Origin: an uncultured Flavobacteriales bacterium
Lineage (GTDB): Bacteria; Bacteroidota; Bacteroidia; Flavobacteriales_G; Salibacteraceae
Direction of reading: 5' to 3'
NCBI GenBank assembly: GCA_943788775.1
Contig: CALSRO010000005.1
Span: 744,001-808,000 of the forward strand
Length of the DNA: 64,000 nucleotides
Positions 49,456-59,046 of the stretch are shown here, in pieces. The stretch's first letter is position 1, and every line of letters begins with the position of its first letter. The position numbers were made by a program, and so were the translations under genes. The notes beneath the pieces are model-generated. The model searched no databases, had not been told where the DNA came from, and saw only the letters and a program-made list of their open reading frames with translations.

Positions 49456-50813
49456 GACATTGCTGCGACCAAATCATGCCGTGTGATAATATGGTATTTA
49501 CCTTGACCCATATCCACCAACACGGCTCCGTTTACTTCATCAATTCTTTTGGCTATCGAGGAAATCGGATCAGATAATTGCACCACTGGATATGGAGCTT
49601 GCATGTAGTTGCTCACTGCTTTGTCGCGGGCAGTTGGATCTGTTGCCAAGGCTGGGAGTAAATTAACATCGTCTAAGCTTCCAATGAACTTGCTATCTTC
49701 CATCACTGGCAGTTGCGATACGTCAAACTTGCGCATGATAGCAATCGCATTATGCACAGGTTCACCAGAATTGACCTTTAATAGCGGTAGCTCCATTCTA
49801 TCGGCAATAAGATCTTTTGCGGTCTTATTACCATCATTCAAAAATCCGCGATCGCGCATCCAATCATCATTAAAGACCTTGCCTACGTATCGTGAACCGT
49901 GATCGTGAAATAACACCACAACTACATCTTCGGGTTTCAATTCGTGTTTCATCTGACGCAACACCTGAAATGCTGAACCCGCTGAGTAACCTAGGAGCAA
50001 CCCTTCTTTCAGCGCTAATTCTCGGGTAACTAAAGCTCCATCGCGATCGGTGATTTTCTCGAAGTGATCAATGACGGAGAAATCAACATTCTTAGGAAGT
50101 ATGTCCTCGCCAATTCCCTCAGTAATGTAGCTATAAATCTCTTTTTCATCGAAAATCCCAGTTTCATGGTATTTCTTGAACACTGAACCGTATGAATCAG
50201 CGCCCCATATTTTGACGTTCGGATTTTGTTCCTTCAAGTATTTTCCAACGCCTGATATTGTTCCGCCTGTACCAACACCAACTACGAAGTGAGTGATTTT
50301 ACCATCCGTTTGTTTCCAAATTTCAGGTCCCGTGGATTCGTAATGTGCAACTGCGTTTGAAGCGTTGTCGTATTGATTTACCCAATAGGAGTTTGGAATT
50401 TCTGCGTTTAAGCGTTTCGCTACAGAATAATACGAGTCTGGATGTTCTGGCTCTACATTGGTTGGACAAACATGAACGGTTGCTCCAACGGCCTTCAGGA
50501 TATCCATTTTCTCTTTGCTTTGCTTATCACTTAGCGTACAATGTAGTTTGTACCCTTTCACTATAGCAGCAAGTGCCAAGCCCATTCCAGTATTTCCACT
50601 GGTACATTCAATGATGGTTCCACCTGGTTTTAGGTCTCCTCGCGCTTCTGCATCCTCAACCATTTTCAAGGCCATACGATCCTTAACACTGTGTCCGGGA
50701 TTGAAGTATTCAATTTTCCCAAGAACAGTGCAAGGAAGATCTTCCGCAATTTTATTCAGCTTGACCATTGGCGTATTTCCAATGGTTTCGAGAATGTTGT
50801 TTTTAATATCCAT
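49452..50813 (-). CDS. Cystathionine beta-synthase
   Basis: 453 residues. PLP enzyme that condenses serine (or O-acetylserine) with homocysteine or sulfide. The PLP lysine is in H-S-V-K-D-R near residue 43. T-S-G-N-T-G-M-G binds the substrate carboxylate and G-V-G-T-G-G-T-I-S-G binds the PLP phosphate. The last 120 residues hold two CBS domains, which regulate by binding adenosyl ligands in relatives. The length and C-terminal pair fit cystathionine beta-synthase rather than plain cysteine synthase. It is followed, with a 4-base overlap, by the BtuF-like gene. Confidence 0.88.
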   Translation of the reverse strand: MDIKNNILETIGNTPMVKLNKIAEDLPCTVLGKIEYFNPGHSVKDRMALKMVEDAEARGDLKPGGTIIECTSGNTGMGLALAAIVKGYKLHCTLSDKQSKEKMDILKAVGATVHVCPTNVEPEHPDSYYSVAKRLNAEIPNSYWVNQYDNASNAVAHYESTGPEIWKQTDGKITHFVVGVGTGGTISGVGKYLKEQNPNVKIWGADSYGSVFKKYHETGIFDEKEIYSYITEGIGEDILPKNVDFSVIDHFEKITDRDGALVTRELALKEGLLLGYSAGSAFQVLRQMKHELKPEDVVVVLFHDHGSRYVGKVFNDDWMRDRGFLNDGNKTAKDLIADRMELPLLKVNSGEPVHNAIAIMRKFDVSQLPVMEDSKFIGSLDDVNLLPALATDPTARDKAVSNYMQAPYPVVQLSDPISSIAKRIDEVNGAVLVDMGQGKYHIITRHDLVAAMS

Positions 50814-50894
50814 TCAGTCTAGAAATTATGCCTACGAAGGTAAAAATCGAAAGGGACGGGTTTTCAGATTTATGCGAGTATCTGCACGACCTTT

Positions 50895-52127
50895 TTAATT
50901 GAATCGGATGGTCTTGACTGGGTCTATTCGGCTGACCATCATCGATGGTAATATCAACATCAAAAGTGATATAACAACACTCCCAAGATTAATGAAGAAC
51001 AGAGTATTGAGATCAAACATTACCGGCACGTGGTCTATGTAATAACTGGTTTTGTCTAGTTTCAAAAACTCGAACTTGTACTGTAGGTAGCCCAATCCGA
51101 TTCCGATAATATTCCCCCAAAAAGTTCCGAGTAAAATTAAGTAGGCCGCGTTGTATAGAAAGATGCGACTCAAGCTTTGATTCGTGGCACCCATGGCTTT
51201 TAACAGGCCAATCATATTGGTTCTTTCTAAAATAAATACGAGTAGAGCTGTGATCATGTTAATACCAGAAACCAAAACCATGAGCGTGAGAATAATGATC
51301 ACGTTCAAATCCTGAAGCTCTAACCAACCAAATATTTCCATGAACTGATCCGTGATTTTAAGCGTGGTAAACTCCCATGAGATATGTTTTGAAATGATCT
51401 CATCCAATTTGTCAAGATCTTCAAATGAATTCAAGGTGACTTCAAATCCAGCCACTTGATTCTCCGTCCAATTATTGAGTTTTTGCACATGCCGCAAGTC
51501 GCAAAGCAAAATACTCGCATCAAATTGTTCCATGCCACTCTCGTAGATGCCTCCAATGATGAATCTGCGCTTGCGTTCCTTTTCATCTTGAATGAACACC
51601 ACCGTGACTTTGTCGCCAAGATTCAAATTCAACTTGTTGACAATGTATTTAGAGATTAAAATGCTGTCGGTTTTCTGGCTATCGGGTATGCCGAAAATCC
51701 TGCCTTCCAATAGGTTTTTTTCGAAAAATGTCCAATCGAAATCGCTGCTTACCCCCTTTGCAACAACTCCTTTTATTTCTCCGTTGGCGGTGAGTATTCC
51801 ACTTTTATGTGCGTAAACATTGATGTTTTTTACACTAGGCTCATTCTGTATGTCCTTCAGGAAATCTTGATTTCGGTCAATAGGTTTTGCTCCAAGGGTG
51901 TTAGCGGGGTTGTACAGTGAAATTTGAAGGTGAGAACCAAATCCGATGACCTTCTGCTGTATTTCGTGTTGAAACCCTGTGACAATTGCCACTGAAAGAA
52001 TCATTACTGCCATACCAATGGCTATCCCTCCGACTGCGATGCGTACGATGGTCGAACTGCTTCTTCCTGTAACCCCGCTGTTTCGACCAGCGATCATTTT
52101 TTTAGCGAGATGGAATTCGTAGGGCAA
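50895..52127 (-). CDS. ABC transporter permease, LolC/LolE-type
   Basis: 410 residues. FtsX/MacB permease architecture: the first helix at about 28-52 (I-V-R-I-A-V-G-G-I-A-I-G-M-A-V-M), a periplasmic MacB-like domain at about 53-265, then three helices at about 270-400 (I-I-I-L-T-L-M-V-L-V-S-G-I-N-M and so on). The conserved D-P-V-K-T-I-R ends the protein. LolC/E move lipoproteins from the inner membrane to the periplasmic carrier. The ATPase partner (LolD) is not adjacent, as is common in this phylum. Confidence 0.85.
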   Translation of the reverse strand: MPYEFHLAKKMIAGRNSGVTGRSSSTIVRIAVGGIAIGMAVMILSVAIVTGFQHEIQQKVIGFGSHLQISLYNPANTLGAKPIDRNQDFLKDIQNEPSVKNINVYAHKSGILTANGEIKGVVAKGVSSDFDWTFFEKNLLEGRIFGIPDSQKTDSILISKYIVNKLNLNLGDKVTVVFIQDEKERKRRFIIGGIYESGMEQFDASILLCDLRHVQKLNNWTENQVAGFEVTLNSFEDLDKLDEIISKHISWEFTTLKITDQFMEIFGWLELQDLNVIIILTLMVLVSGINMITALLVFILERTNMIGLLKAMGATNQSLSRIFLYNAAYLILLGTFWGNIIGIGLGYLQYKFEFLKLDKTSYYIDHVPVMFDLNTLFFINLGSVVISLLMLILPSMMVSRIDPVKTIRFN

Positions 52128-52207
52128 TGGAAAGTGTTTAAAACTTGAGAGACTTCAGTTCAATGTAGGTGTGAAGATGCAGATTTTTGAAAATGTAATT
52201 GCAACGT

Positions 52208-53404
52208 ATGAAAACACTATTGGTTTCACTTCTCATTTTCGCCACGAGTTTGCTGGGTTACTCGCAGAATCTATACAAAACGGATGCAGATATTTCCGTT
52301 GGGGCGAAACAAACAGATAACTATTTGAAGCCACTTGATGGATTGAAAGTGGCCGTAGTTGGAAATCACACTTCCATGGTTGACTCTGTTCATGTGGTAG
52401 ACTTTCTTCTGAATAATGGAGTAGAAGTGGTGAAGGTATTTGCGCCCGAACATGGATTCAGAGGAAAAGCGGATGCTGGTGAAAAAGTGGACAGTGAAAT
52501 TGACTCTAAAACAGGTCTTCCCATTGTGAGCTTATATGGATCGCATAAGAAACCCACCGCAGAAGATTTGAGTGGAGTGGACCTCGTGATTTTTGACATC
52601 CAAGATGTGGGTGCACGGTTCTATACTTACATTTCTACCATGACCTATGTAATGGAGGCATGTGCTGAGAATGAAAAAAAAATGATGGTTTTCGATCGAC
52701 CGAATCCAAATGGATTTTACGTGGATGGGACCAATGCTCGAACCTGAATTTAAATCCTTTGTGGGTATGCTTCCCATACCGGTTGTTCATGGGATGACAG
52801 TTGCAGAATTGGCTCAGATGATCAATGGTGAGGGATGGTTGGAAAATGGGGTCAAGTGCGATTTATCGGTAATAGCCTGCAAAGGATATCAACATAAGGA
52901 TATATATGTATTACCCATCAAGCCATCCCCAAATCTACCCAACCAAAACGCGATTTTACTTTACCCTTCCCTCTGTTTTTTTGAGGGAACTAGTGTGTCC
53001 GTGGGGCGGGGAACTGACCATCCCTTCGAAGTGTTTGGACACCCCAATTTGCAGACGGGCTCTTATGTGTTTGTACCTGCTCCAGATGAAGGTTCTAAAC
53101 ACCCAAAACACGAGGGAGTACCATGTGTGGGCTGGAATTTGACCGAATTTGGGGGTAAGAACATACAGGAGAAAAAGTATCTGATCCTCGACTACATGGT
53201 CAATGCTTATCGTGAGTTTCCTGAAAAAGAAAGCTTCTTTTTAAGCAATGGTTTCATTAATAAGCTTGCTGGTACCGATCAGCTGCAAAAAGCAAATAGA
53301 GGCAGGGCATGACAGCCGATGAAATCAGACAAACTTGGAGAAGCGATATTGCAGATTTCAAGGCAAAAAGGCGTAAGTACCTGCTATATCCAGATTTTGA
53401 GTAG
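52208..53404 (+). pseudogene. namZ: Broken exo-beta-N-acetylmuramidase, NamZ type (DUF1343)
   Basis: The concatenated reading gives one full-length NamZ-like protein of about 400 residues: signal peptide (L-L-G-Y-S-Q), F-A-P-E-H-G-F-R-G, D-I-Q-D-V-G-A-R-F-Y-T-Y and D-R-P-N-P-N-G. Members remove N-acetylmuramic acid from peptidoglycan fragments. Three single extra bases break it: a G within GGG at 52727-52729, an A in the A-run at 53287-53291, and a C at 53308. After the third the original frame is restored and the last 31 codons end at the TAG 53402-53404. All three lie in or next to short runs, so they could be assembly or sequencing errors. If real, the gene is inactive, since the first part stops after about 180 residues. 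Confidence 0.8.
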
Positions 53405-53419
53405 GCCTACTTAAATAGA

Positions 53420-54653
53420 CTATTTCAGATTGATCTGTACGGCACTGCTCTGAGCTTCCAAAGTCTTTGGATATTCTTCCAATGCGTGACGCAAAACCTC
53501 AACCGCCTTTTTTAGCTTGTCCTTTTCTAGTACGTATGCAAGTCTGACCTCGCGCGTGCCAAGGTCTGGTGATGCATAAAATCCAGCAGCAGGCGCCATC
53601 ATAACGGTCGCTCCTTTATAAGAATAACTATCTAAAATCCATTGGCAAAAATTTTCTGCACTATCCACAGGCAATTCGGCCATGGCGTAAAATGCGCCAC
53701 CAGGTTTTGGGCAAGTGACCCCTTCAATAGAGTTTAATCCGTCCACTAATATGTCTCTTCGGCTGAGGTATTCTTCTTTTACATCATCAAAATATTGTTG
53801 TGGAGTGGCCAATGCAGCTTCTCCTGCGATCTGTCCAAGAGTTGGAGGGCTCAATCTTGCCTGTGCAAACTTCATGGCCGTTGCCATTACCTCAGTGTTC
53901 TTAGATACTAAGGCTCCCACTCGTGCCCCACACATGCTATAGCGCTTTGATACGGAATCTACAATGATTGGCGTGGTTTTCCAGACCTTCTAAACTCAAT
54001 ATGGAATAGTGTTCCGCTCCATCGTAACAGAATTCGCGATACACCTCATCTGCAAACAGGAATAGGTCATGCGCTAAAACGATCTTACGAAGCGTCTCTA
54101 ATTCTTCTTGGTTGTATAGGTAACCGGTAGGGTTTCCGGGATTACAGATTAGTATACCTCGGGTTCTATCGTTGATGAGTTCCCTAAAGTCTTCAATGGG
54201 AGGCAAGGCATAGCTATCTTTCAAATAGGTGGTAATAGGTCTTAATATCACTCCAGCCTCTAAAGCAAATGCATTGTAGTTAGCATAGAATGGCTCTGGA
54301 ACAATTACCTCGTCCTCTGGGTTAAAGCAGGTCATCATCGCAAACAAAATGGCCTCTGAACCACCATTGGTAACGATAATGTCGTTGTGGTCTACATCTA
54401 TTCCTTTTCCTCTGTAATATTTAGCCAGTCCTTTTCTGTACGATTCAAAGCCGGCACTGTGGCTATATTCTATTACTTTTTTATCGAAGTTTTTAATGGC
54501 GTTGAGCGCAACTTCAGGTGTTTCAATATCGGGTTGACCAATATTTAAATGAATTACCTCATTACCCGCCTCAATGGCAGCCTCTGCGTATGGTACTAAT
54601 TTTCTGATTGGCGATTCTGGCATCGCGAAACCTTTGTTCGAAATAAATGGCAT
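53420..54653 (-). pseudogene. Aspartate-type aminotransferase (class I/II), frameshifted
   Basis: The two minus-strand halves (53937-54653 and 53420-53935) together make one full PLP aminotransferase of about 400 residues. An extra base at 53968-53969 (read as GCCAATC where the family needs GCCATC) shifts the frame. The N-terminal half has N-I-G-Q-P-D, the P-G-N-P-T-G substrate loop and A-D-E-V-Y. In the corrected frame the next residues are S-V-S-K-R with the PLP lysine, then M-C-G-A-R-V-G. Neither half alone carries that lysine. The break is only 560 bases from the damaged namZ-like gene, so a shared technical cause is possible. Confidence 0.8.
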
Positions 54654-54722
54654 AGGAGAAAGGTGTAAATCTTTATTCTAGAACTGGATTCAAATATAGC
54701 AGCGGGCGAACATTTGGAGCAT

Positions 54723-54757
54723 AAAAAAACCCTAATCCTGAAATTTCAGGATTAGGG
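54723..54757 (-). terminator. Rho-independent terminator of the DUF1573 gene
   Basis: Two perfect 14-base arms (54730-54743 and 54744-54757). On the minus strand they are followed by a run of T residues. It lies 26 bases past the DUF1573 stop. Confidence 0.85.
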
Positions 54758-54782
54758 CCAAATTGAATTCCTCGAAAGAATC

Positions 54783-55235
54783 TTAGTTAGCTGATGGCGC
54801 CATGGTTGGCTCCTTCGCTGGCATTGCCGAATCATCTGCCTTCGGTGCTGCCTCAATGTTTCCTTTGATGCGGATCACTTTAGTCTTAGAGTTTCCAGCA
54901 TTTGAAGTAATAGTTACAGACTTGTTGATTGGACCAACACGCTTGCTATCATACTTCACTTTGATCTCTCCGGTTTGACCTGGAGCGATTGGCTCACGTG
55001 GCCAAGTTGGTACTGTGCATCCACAAGAACCTTTTGCGTTAGCGATAATTAATGGTTCCGTACCTGTGTTTTTGAATGAGAAAACAGTGCTAGCATCACC
55101 GTGCTGCTTCATGTTTCCAAAGTCGTGGACTTCTTTTTCGAATTCAATCTCAGCTCCACTTTCTGCTGCTTCCTGTGCGAATGCTCCGGCTGACATCATC
55201 ATGATGGTTCCTAGAGCTAAAAGTAATTTCTTCAT
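54783..55235 (-). CDS. DUF1573 domain secreted protein
   Basis: 150 residues. The signal peptide ends at G-A-F-A-Q. The single DUF1573 (Ig-like, ASH/MSP-type) domain shows H-D-F-G-N-M-K, F-x-F-K-N-T-G-x-x-P-L-I-I and G-S-C-G-C-T-V-P-x-W-P. The C-terminal tail is alanine- and proline-rich. Such proteins are very common in Bacteroidota envelopes and their role is unknown; the C-x-C pair is a fixed feature. A TAAATTTG box lies upstream at 55258-55265. Confidence 0.88.
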   Translation of the reverse strand: MKKLLLALGTIMMMSAGAFAQEAAESGAEIEFEKEVHDFGNMKQHGDASTVFSFKNTGTEPLIIANAKGSCGCTVPTWPREPIAPGQTGEIKVKYDSKRVGPINKSVTITSNAGNSKTKVIRIKGNIEAAPKADDSAMPAKEPTMAPSAN

Positions 55236-55257
55236 AGTATGGTTTTTAATCAGATGT

Positions 55258-55265
55258 CAAATTTA
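55258..55265 (-). promoter_or_regulatory. -7 promoter element of the DUF1573 gene
   Basis: On the minus strand TAAATTTG matches TAnnTTTG, 22 bases before the ATG. No TTG is seen at the usual -33 distance. Confidence 0.4.
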
Positions 55266-55354
55266 CGCTCTCAACAATGCGCAGCCTTTCGTTTAACACA
55301 ACTTTAAGATTTGGACTAATTGCCAATCCTTAAGGTTAAACAAGAATATGAAAT

Positions 55355-55362
55355 TACATTTG
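55355..55362 (+). promoter_or_regulatory. -7 promoter element of valS
   Basis: TACATTTG fits the consensus and leaves a leader of about 20 bases before the ATG at 55388. The -33 region is poor. Confidence 0.35.
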
Positions 55363-55387
55363 TCGACTCTTAAAATTAAGCTAAGTA

Positions 55388-58006
55388 ATGAGCGAATTGT
55401 CAACGCGATATAATCCTGCAGAGGTAGAAGGTAAGTGGTATAAGCACTGGATGGAGCAGGGTTTTTTTAAATCGAGTCCCGATCCGGATAAAGAACCATT
55501 CACGGTTTTAATTCCTCCACCTAACGTTACTGGAGTGCTTCATATGGGGCACATGCTCAACAATACCATTCAAGATATTCTCATTCGAAAGGCCCGGTTA
55601 GAAGGAAAAAATGCCTGCTGGGTGCCAGGAATGGATCATGCATCCATTGCTACGGAGGCCAAGGTAGTGAAGCGGTTACGCGAAAAAGGAATTAAGAAGT
55701 CTGACATCGGTAGAGAAGAATTTTTGAAACACGCTTGGGAGTGGAAGGAAGAATTTGGCGGGGTCATTTTATCTCAACTTCAAAAACTAGGGGCCAGCTG
55801 CGATTGGGACAGAACACGGTTCACCATGGACGAGAAGTACTATGAAAGTGTCATCGATACCTTCCTTCATCTGTATGAAAAGGATTTGATTTACCGAGGA
55901 TATCGAATGGTGAACTGGGACTGTGAAGCGCTCACCGCTGTGTCTGACGAAGAGGTAATTCACACCGAAGAATCAGGCAAAATCTACAGCGTGCGTTATC
56001 AAATTGCTGGAACAAACGAATTTGTAACCATCGCCACTACACGACCTGAAACCATTGTAGGTGATACCGCTATTTGTATTCATCCGGATGATGAACGCTA
56101 TAAGCACCTCCATGGCAAAAAGGCGATTGTCCCAATCGTGAATCGTGAGGTTCCCATTATTTTGGATGAATATGTGACCATGGATTTTGGTACAGGTTGT
56201 TTGAAAGTAACTCCCGCTCATGATACGAATGACTATGAGTTGGGCCAAAAACATAACCTTGAGTCGATTGATATTTTAAATCCAAATGGAACGCTAAGCG
56301 AGGCTGCTCAATTTTTGGTAGGGCAAGATCGGTTTGAGGCTAGAAAGAATATTATCCCTTTGTTGGAAGCAGCTGGAGCCTTGGTGAAAATTGAAGATTA
56401 TCAAAACAAAGTGGGACGCAGTGAGCGAACCAACTCCATCATTGAACCCAGGTTGTCAAAGCAGTGGTTTGTTAAGATGAAACCGCTTGCAGAGCCTGCG
56501 CTGGAAGCGGTGGAAAGCGGGGATATTAAATTCCACCCACATAAATTCACGAACACCTATCGCCATTGGATGACTAATATCAAAGATTGGTGTATCAGTC
56601 GTCAGTTGTGGTGGGGACATCGGATCCCAGCTTGGTATTATGGTGAAGGTGATTCAGATTTTGTCGTTGCGAAAAATGCTGATGAAGCGCTCGCGAAGGC
56701 GAAAGTGGCTGCCGGCCGGGACTTATCAGCCAGTGACCTATGGCAAGATGAGGATGTGATGGATACATGGTTCAGCTCTTGGCTTTGGCCGATCAGCGTG
56801 TTTGATGGCTTTTATGACCGAACGGAGTTGGATTATTACTACCCAACGAACGATTTAGTTACAGGTCCAGATATCATCTTTTTCTGGGTGGCCAGAATGA
56901 TCATGGCAGGTGAGGAATTTGAGAAGAAACGACCCTTCGAAAACGTCTATTTCACTGGATTGATTCGAGACAAGCAAGGGCGCAAAATGTCCAAGTCGCT
57001 CGGTAATTCTCCGGACCCGATCGACCTCATTGAAAAATACAGTGCAGACGGGGTGAGACTGGGATTGTTGATGACGGCTCCTGCGGGCAACGACATTCCC
57101 TTTGATGACGCCATTTGTGAGCAAGGAAGAAATTTCACCAACAAGATTTGGAACTCACTGCGGTTGGTCAAGGGTTGGGAAGTAGCGGATAAACCACAAT
57201 CGGAAGCGAGTAAACTTGCTCTGATGTGGATGAATGAGCGCATCAAAAAAGATGTCTTAGAAATCAATGATCATTACAACAAGTATCGATTGAATGATGC
57301 TGCCCTCTGCGTGTATAAATTAATTTGGGATGCTTATTGTTCATGGTATTTAGAAGCCATTAAGCCAGAATATGGGGACTCAATAGATCGCGAAACATAC
57401 CAGGCAACATTGGATATCTTGGGCAGATTGATGACCATACTTCACCCAATGATGCCGTTCATTTCGGAGGAGGTTTGGCATTCTATAGAGGAAAGATCGG
57501 AAACAGATTGCGCGATCATTTCGAGTTGGCCTGTTGCCGATTCTTACGCCAAGGCTGCGATTTCGAATTTTGAAATGGCTCAATCCATTATCACTGAAAT
57601 TAGATCCATACGAGCTTCTAAGAACTTGAGTCCGCGTGACGAATTGGTTTTAATGCAGAATGGCGAAAAAGGAGCGTACTCCCAATTTGAAGCGATCATC
57701 GCTAAATTGGCAAATGTCAGTCTGCAATATGGAAATCAACCTACTGGACCAGCTGCTTCATTTATTCTCGGAACCACCGAGTTTGCCATTCCACTGGAAG
57801 GGTTAGTAGATAGCGCGCAAGAAAAAGAGAAGTTGGAAGAGGAACTGAAATACCAGCGTGGATTCTTGAATTCGGTATCCAAGAAATTGGCCAATGAGCG
57901 ATTTGTATCTAACGCTCCGGAAGCGGTCGTAGCTTCTGAGCGTAAGAAAATGGCTGATGCTGAATCACGAATTAAATCTATAGAAGAAGCGATTTCGAAG
58001 CTATAA
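55388..58006 (+). CDS. valS: Valine-tRNA ligase
   Basis: 872 residues, normal for bacterial ValRS. Class I signature H-M-G-H near residue 55 (P-N-V-T-G-V-L-H-M-G-H) and K-M-S-K-S near 538. Between them lies the editing domain (T-T-R-P-E-T-I-V-G-D-T-A), which removes threonine. The anticodon-binding domain and a C-terminal coiled coil (last 65 residues) complete it. The next gene begins on the base after the stop, so DUF481 is probably co-transcribed. Confidence 0.97.
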   Translation: MSELSTRYNPAEVEGKWYKHWMEQGFFKSSPDPDKEPFTVLIPPPNVTGVLHMGHMLNNTIQDILIRKARLEGKNACWVPGMDHASIATEAKVVKRLREKGIKKSDIGREEFLKHAWEWKEEFGGVILSQLQKLGASCDWDRTRFTMDEKYYESVIDTFLHLYEKDLIYRGYRMVNWDCEALTAVSDEEVIHTEESGKIYSVRYQIAGTNEFVTIATTRPETIVGDTAICIHPDDERYKHLHGKKAIVPIVNREVPIILDEYVTMDFGTGCLKVTPAHDTNDYELGQKHNLESIDILNPNGTLSEAAQFLVGQDRFEARKNIIPLLEAAGALVKIEDYQNKVGRSERTNSIIEPRLSKQWFVKMKPLAEPALEAVESGDIKFHPHKFTNTYRHWMTNIKDWCISRQLWWGHRIPAWYYGEGDSDFVVAKNADEALAKAKVAAGRDLSASDLWQDEDVMDTWFSSWLWPISVFDGFYDRTELDYYYPTNDLVTGPDIIFFWVARMIMAGEEFEKKRPFENVYFTGLIRDKQGRKMSKSLGNSPDPIDLIEKYSADGVRLGLLMTAPAGNDIPFDDAICEQGRNFTNKIWNSLRLVKGWEVADKPQSEASKLALMWMNERIKKDVLEINDHYNKYRLNDAALCVYKLIWDAYCSWYLEAIKPEYGDSIDRETYQATLDILGRLMTILHPMMPFISEEVWHSIEERSETDCAIISSWPVADSYAKAAISNFEMAQSIITEIRSIRASKNLSPRDELVLMQNGEKGAYSQFEAIIAKLANVSLQYGNQPTGPAASFILGTTEFAIPLEGLVDSAQEKEKLEEELKYQRGFLNSVSKKLANERFVSNAPEAVVASERKKMADAESRIKSIEEAISKL

Positions 58007-58801
58007 GTGCTTTCAGTTTTTGGACATAGCAAAACGTGTAGCGGAGTTTTTGCGGGCGCTGCTTTCTTTGTATGCTTCACTTTTTTCGCCACGGTCGGAG
58101 TTTCACAAATTGTCAACGTAGAATCCAAACGAGATGGTTTGGATGCGCAAGAAGGGTGGCACGGAAACGTCAATTTTAATTTGAGTTTTCAGAGAAACAC
58201 CAGTGATATTTTGACCTACGGCAATAAATCAACCATCCAATGGCAAAAGAATAGACAGCGATTATTGCTATTGACGGACCTGAGTAGGGTGCAAGCAGCC
58301 GGAGCCGATTTTGTGAATCAAGGTTTTTGGCACGGGCGATACAACTATCACTTAGACAAGAAGAAGCGAGTCTCGGCCGAAGTGTTTCAGCAAGCTCAGT
58401 TCAATTCAGTTCAGCTGATTCAATTTAGGTACTTGACTGGCGCGGGCATTGGATGGAATGTAGTCGAAAAAGACTCAATTAAGTTCCGAGTGGGAACCTT
58501 ACCGATGTATGAGTACGAAGAGCTGACCACAGACGTTATCGAACGAAATTTCCGCCAAAGCACTTATGTATTGTTTTTCTTCAGGTTAAAAATGCTGGAA
58601 TTTCAAACCATCAATTATTATCAGCCGAAAATCACCGAGTTATCTGATTATCGTTTCAGTAGCTCTAGCACGATCGAATTCACCTTACGAAAGTGGTTGA
58701 AATATAACGTAAGCTTTGATTTACTATACGACTCCAAAGTACCATCGACCATTCCTGATTTAGTTTTTACTCTGCGAAACGGCTTAGGGGTTGAGTTTTA
58801 G
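58007..58801 (+). CDS. DUF481 outer-membrane barrel protein
   Basis: 264 residues from a GTG that directly follows the valS stop. The hydrophobic leader ends near G-V-S-Q at residue 33. The rest is strand-rich with aromatic girdles, in the DUF481 pattern (N-x-x-L-S-F-Q-R-N-T-S, W-x-G-R-Y-N-Y-H), and ends in V-E-F. It would sit in the outer membrane; its function is unknown. No in-frame ATG lies near the start, so the GTG is the best choice. Confidence 0.8.
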   Translation: MLSVFGHSKTCSGVFAGAAFFVCFTFFATVGVSQIVNVESKRDGLDAQEGWHGNVNFNLSFQRNTSDILTYGNKSTIQWQKNRQRLLLLTDLSRVQAAGADFVNQGFWHGRYNYHLDKKKRVSAEVFQQAQFNSVQLIQFRYLTGAGIGWNVVEKDSIKFRVGTLPMYEYEELTTDVIERNFRQSTYVLFFFRLKMLEFQTINYYQPKITELSDYRFSSSSTIEFTLRKWLKYNVSFDLLYDSKVPSTIPDLVFTLRNGLGVEF

Positions 58802-58810
58802 ATAAATTGT

Positions 58811-58999
58811 ATGTCGCTACTTACCCTGTCAATATTGTTCATAGCACTCGGTGTTTTATGCTGGTTCTTTCCCGAGTTAATTTCAGGATGGGAGTTTTTA
58901 TCCACAAATGACAAGGGCAGAAAGATCCTCCGGATTGGAGTTTGCTTGGGCCTTTTAGTGGTAGGTCTATTCCTATTTGTTTTGGATTATTTGACCTGA
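58811..58999 (+). CDS. Small two-helix membrane protein
   Basis: 62 residues: a helix at about 3-22, a short loop with L-I-S-G-W-E-F-L-S-T-N-D-K-G-R, and a second helix at about 40-60. The loop recalls the L-I-A-G-Y-N-T-M-S pattern of DUF3784 proteins, but the match is weak and the family is not certain. It lies 9 bases after the DUF481 gene, so it is likely in the valS transcript. Confidence 0.6.
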   Translation: MSLLTLSILFIALGVLCWFFPELISGWEFLSTNDKGRKILRIGVCLGLLVVGLFLFVLDYLT

Positions 59000-59046
59000 A
59001 TCCATTTAACAGTTCCAATATCGATTTCCATGAGATTTGATCATTT

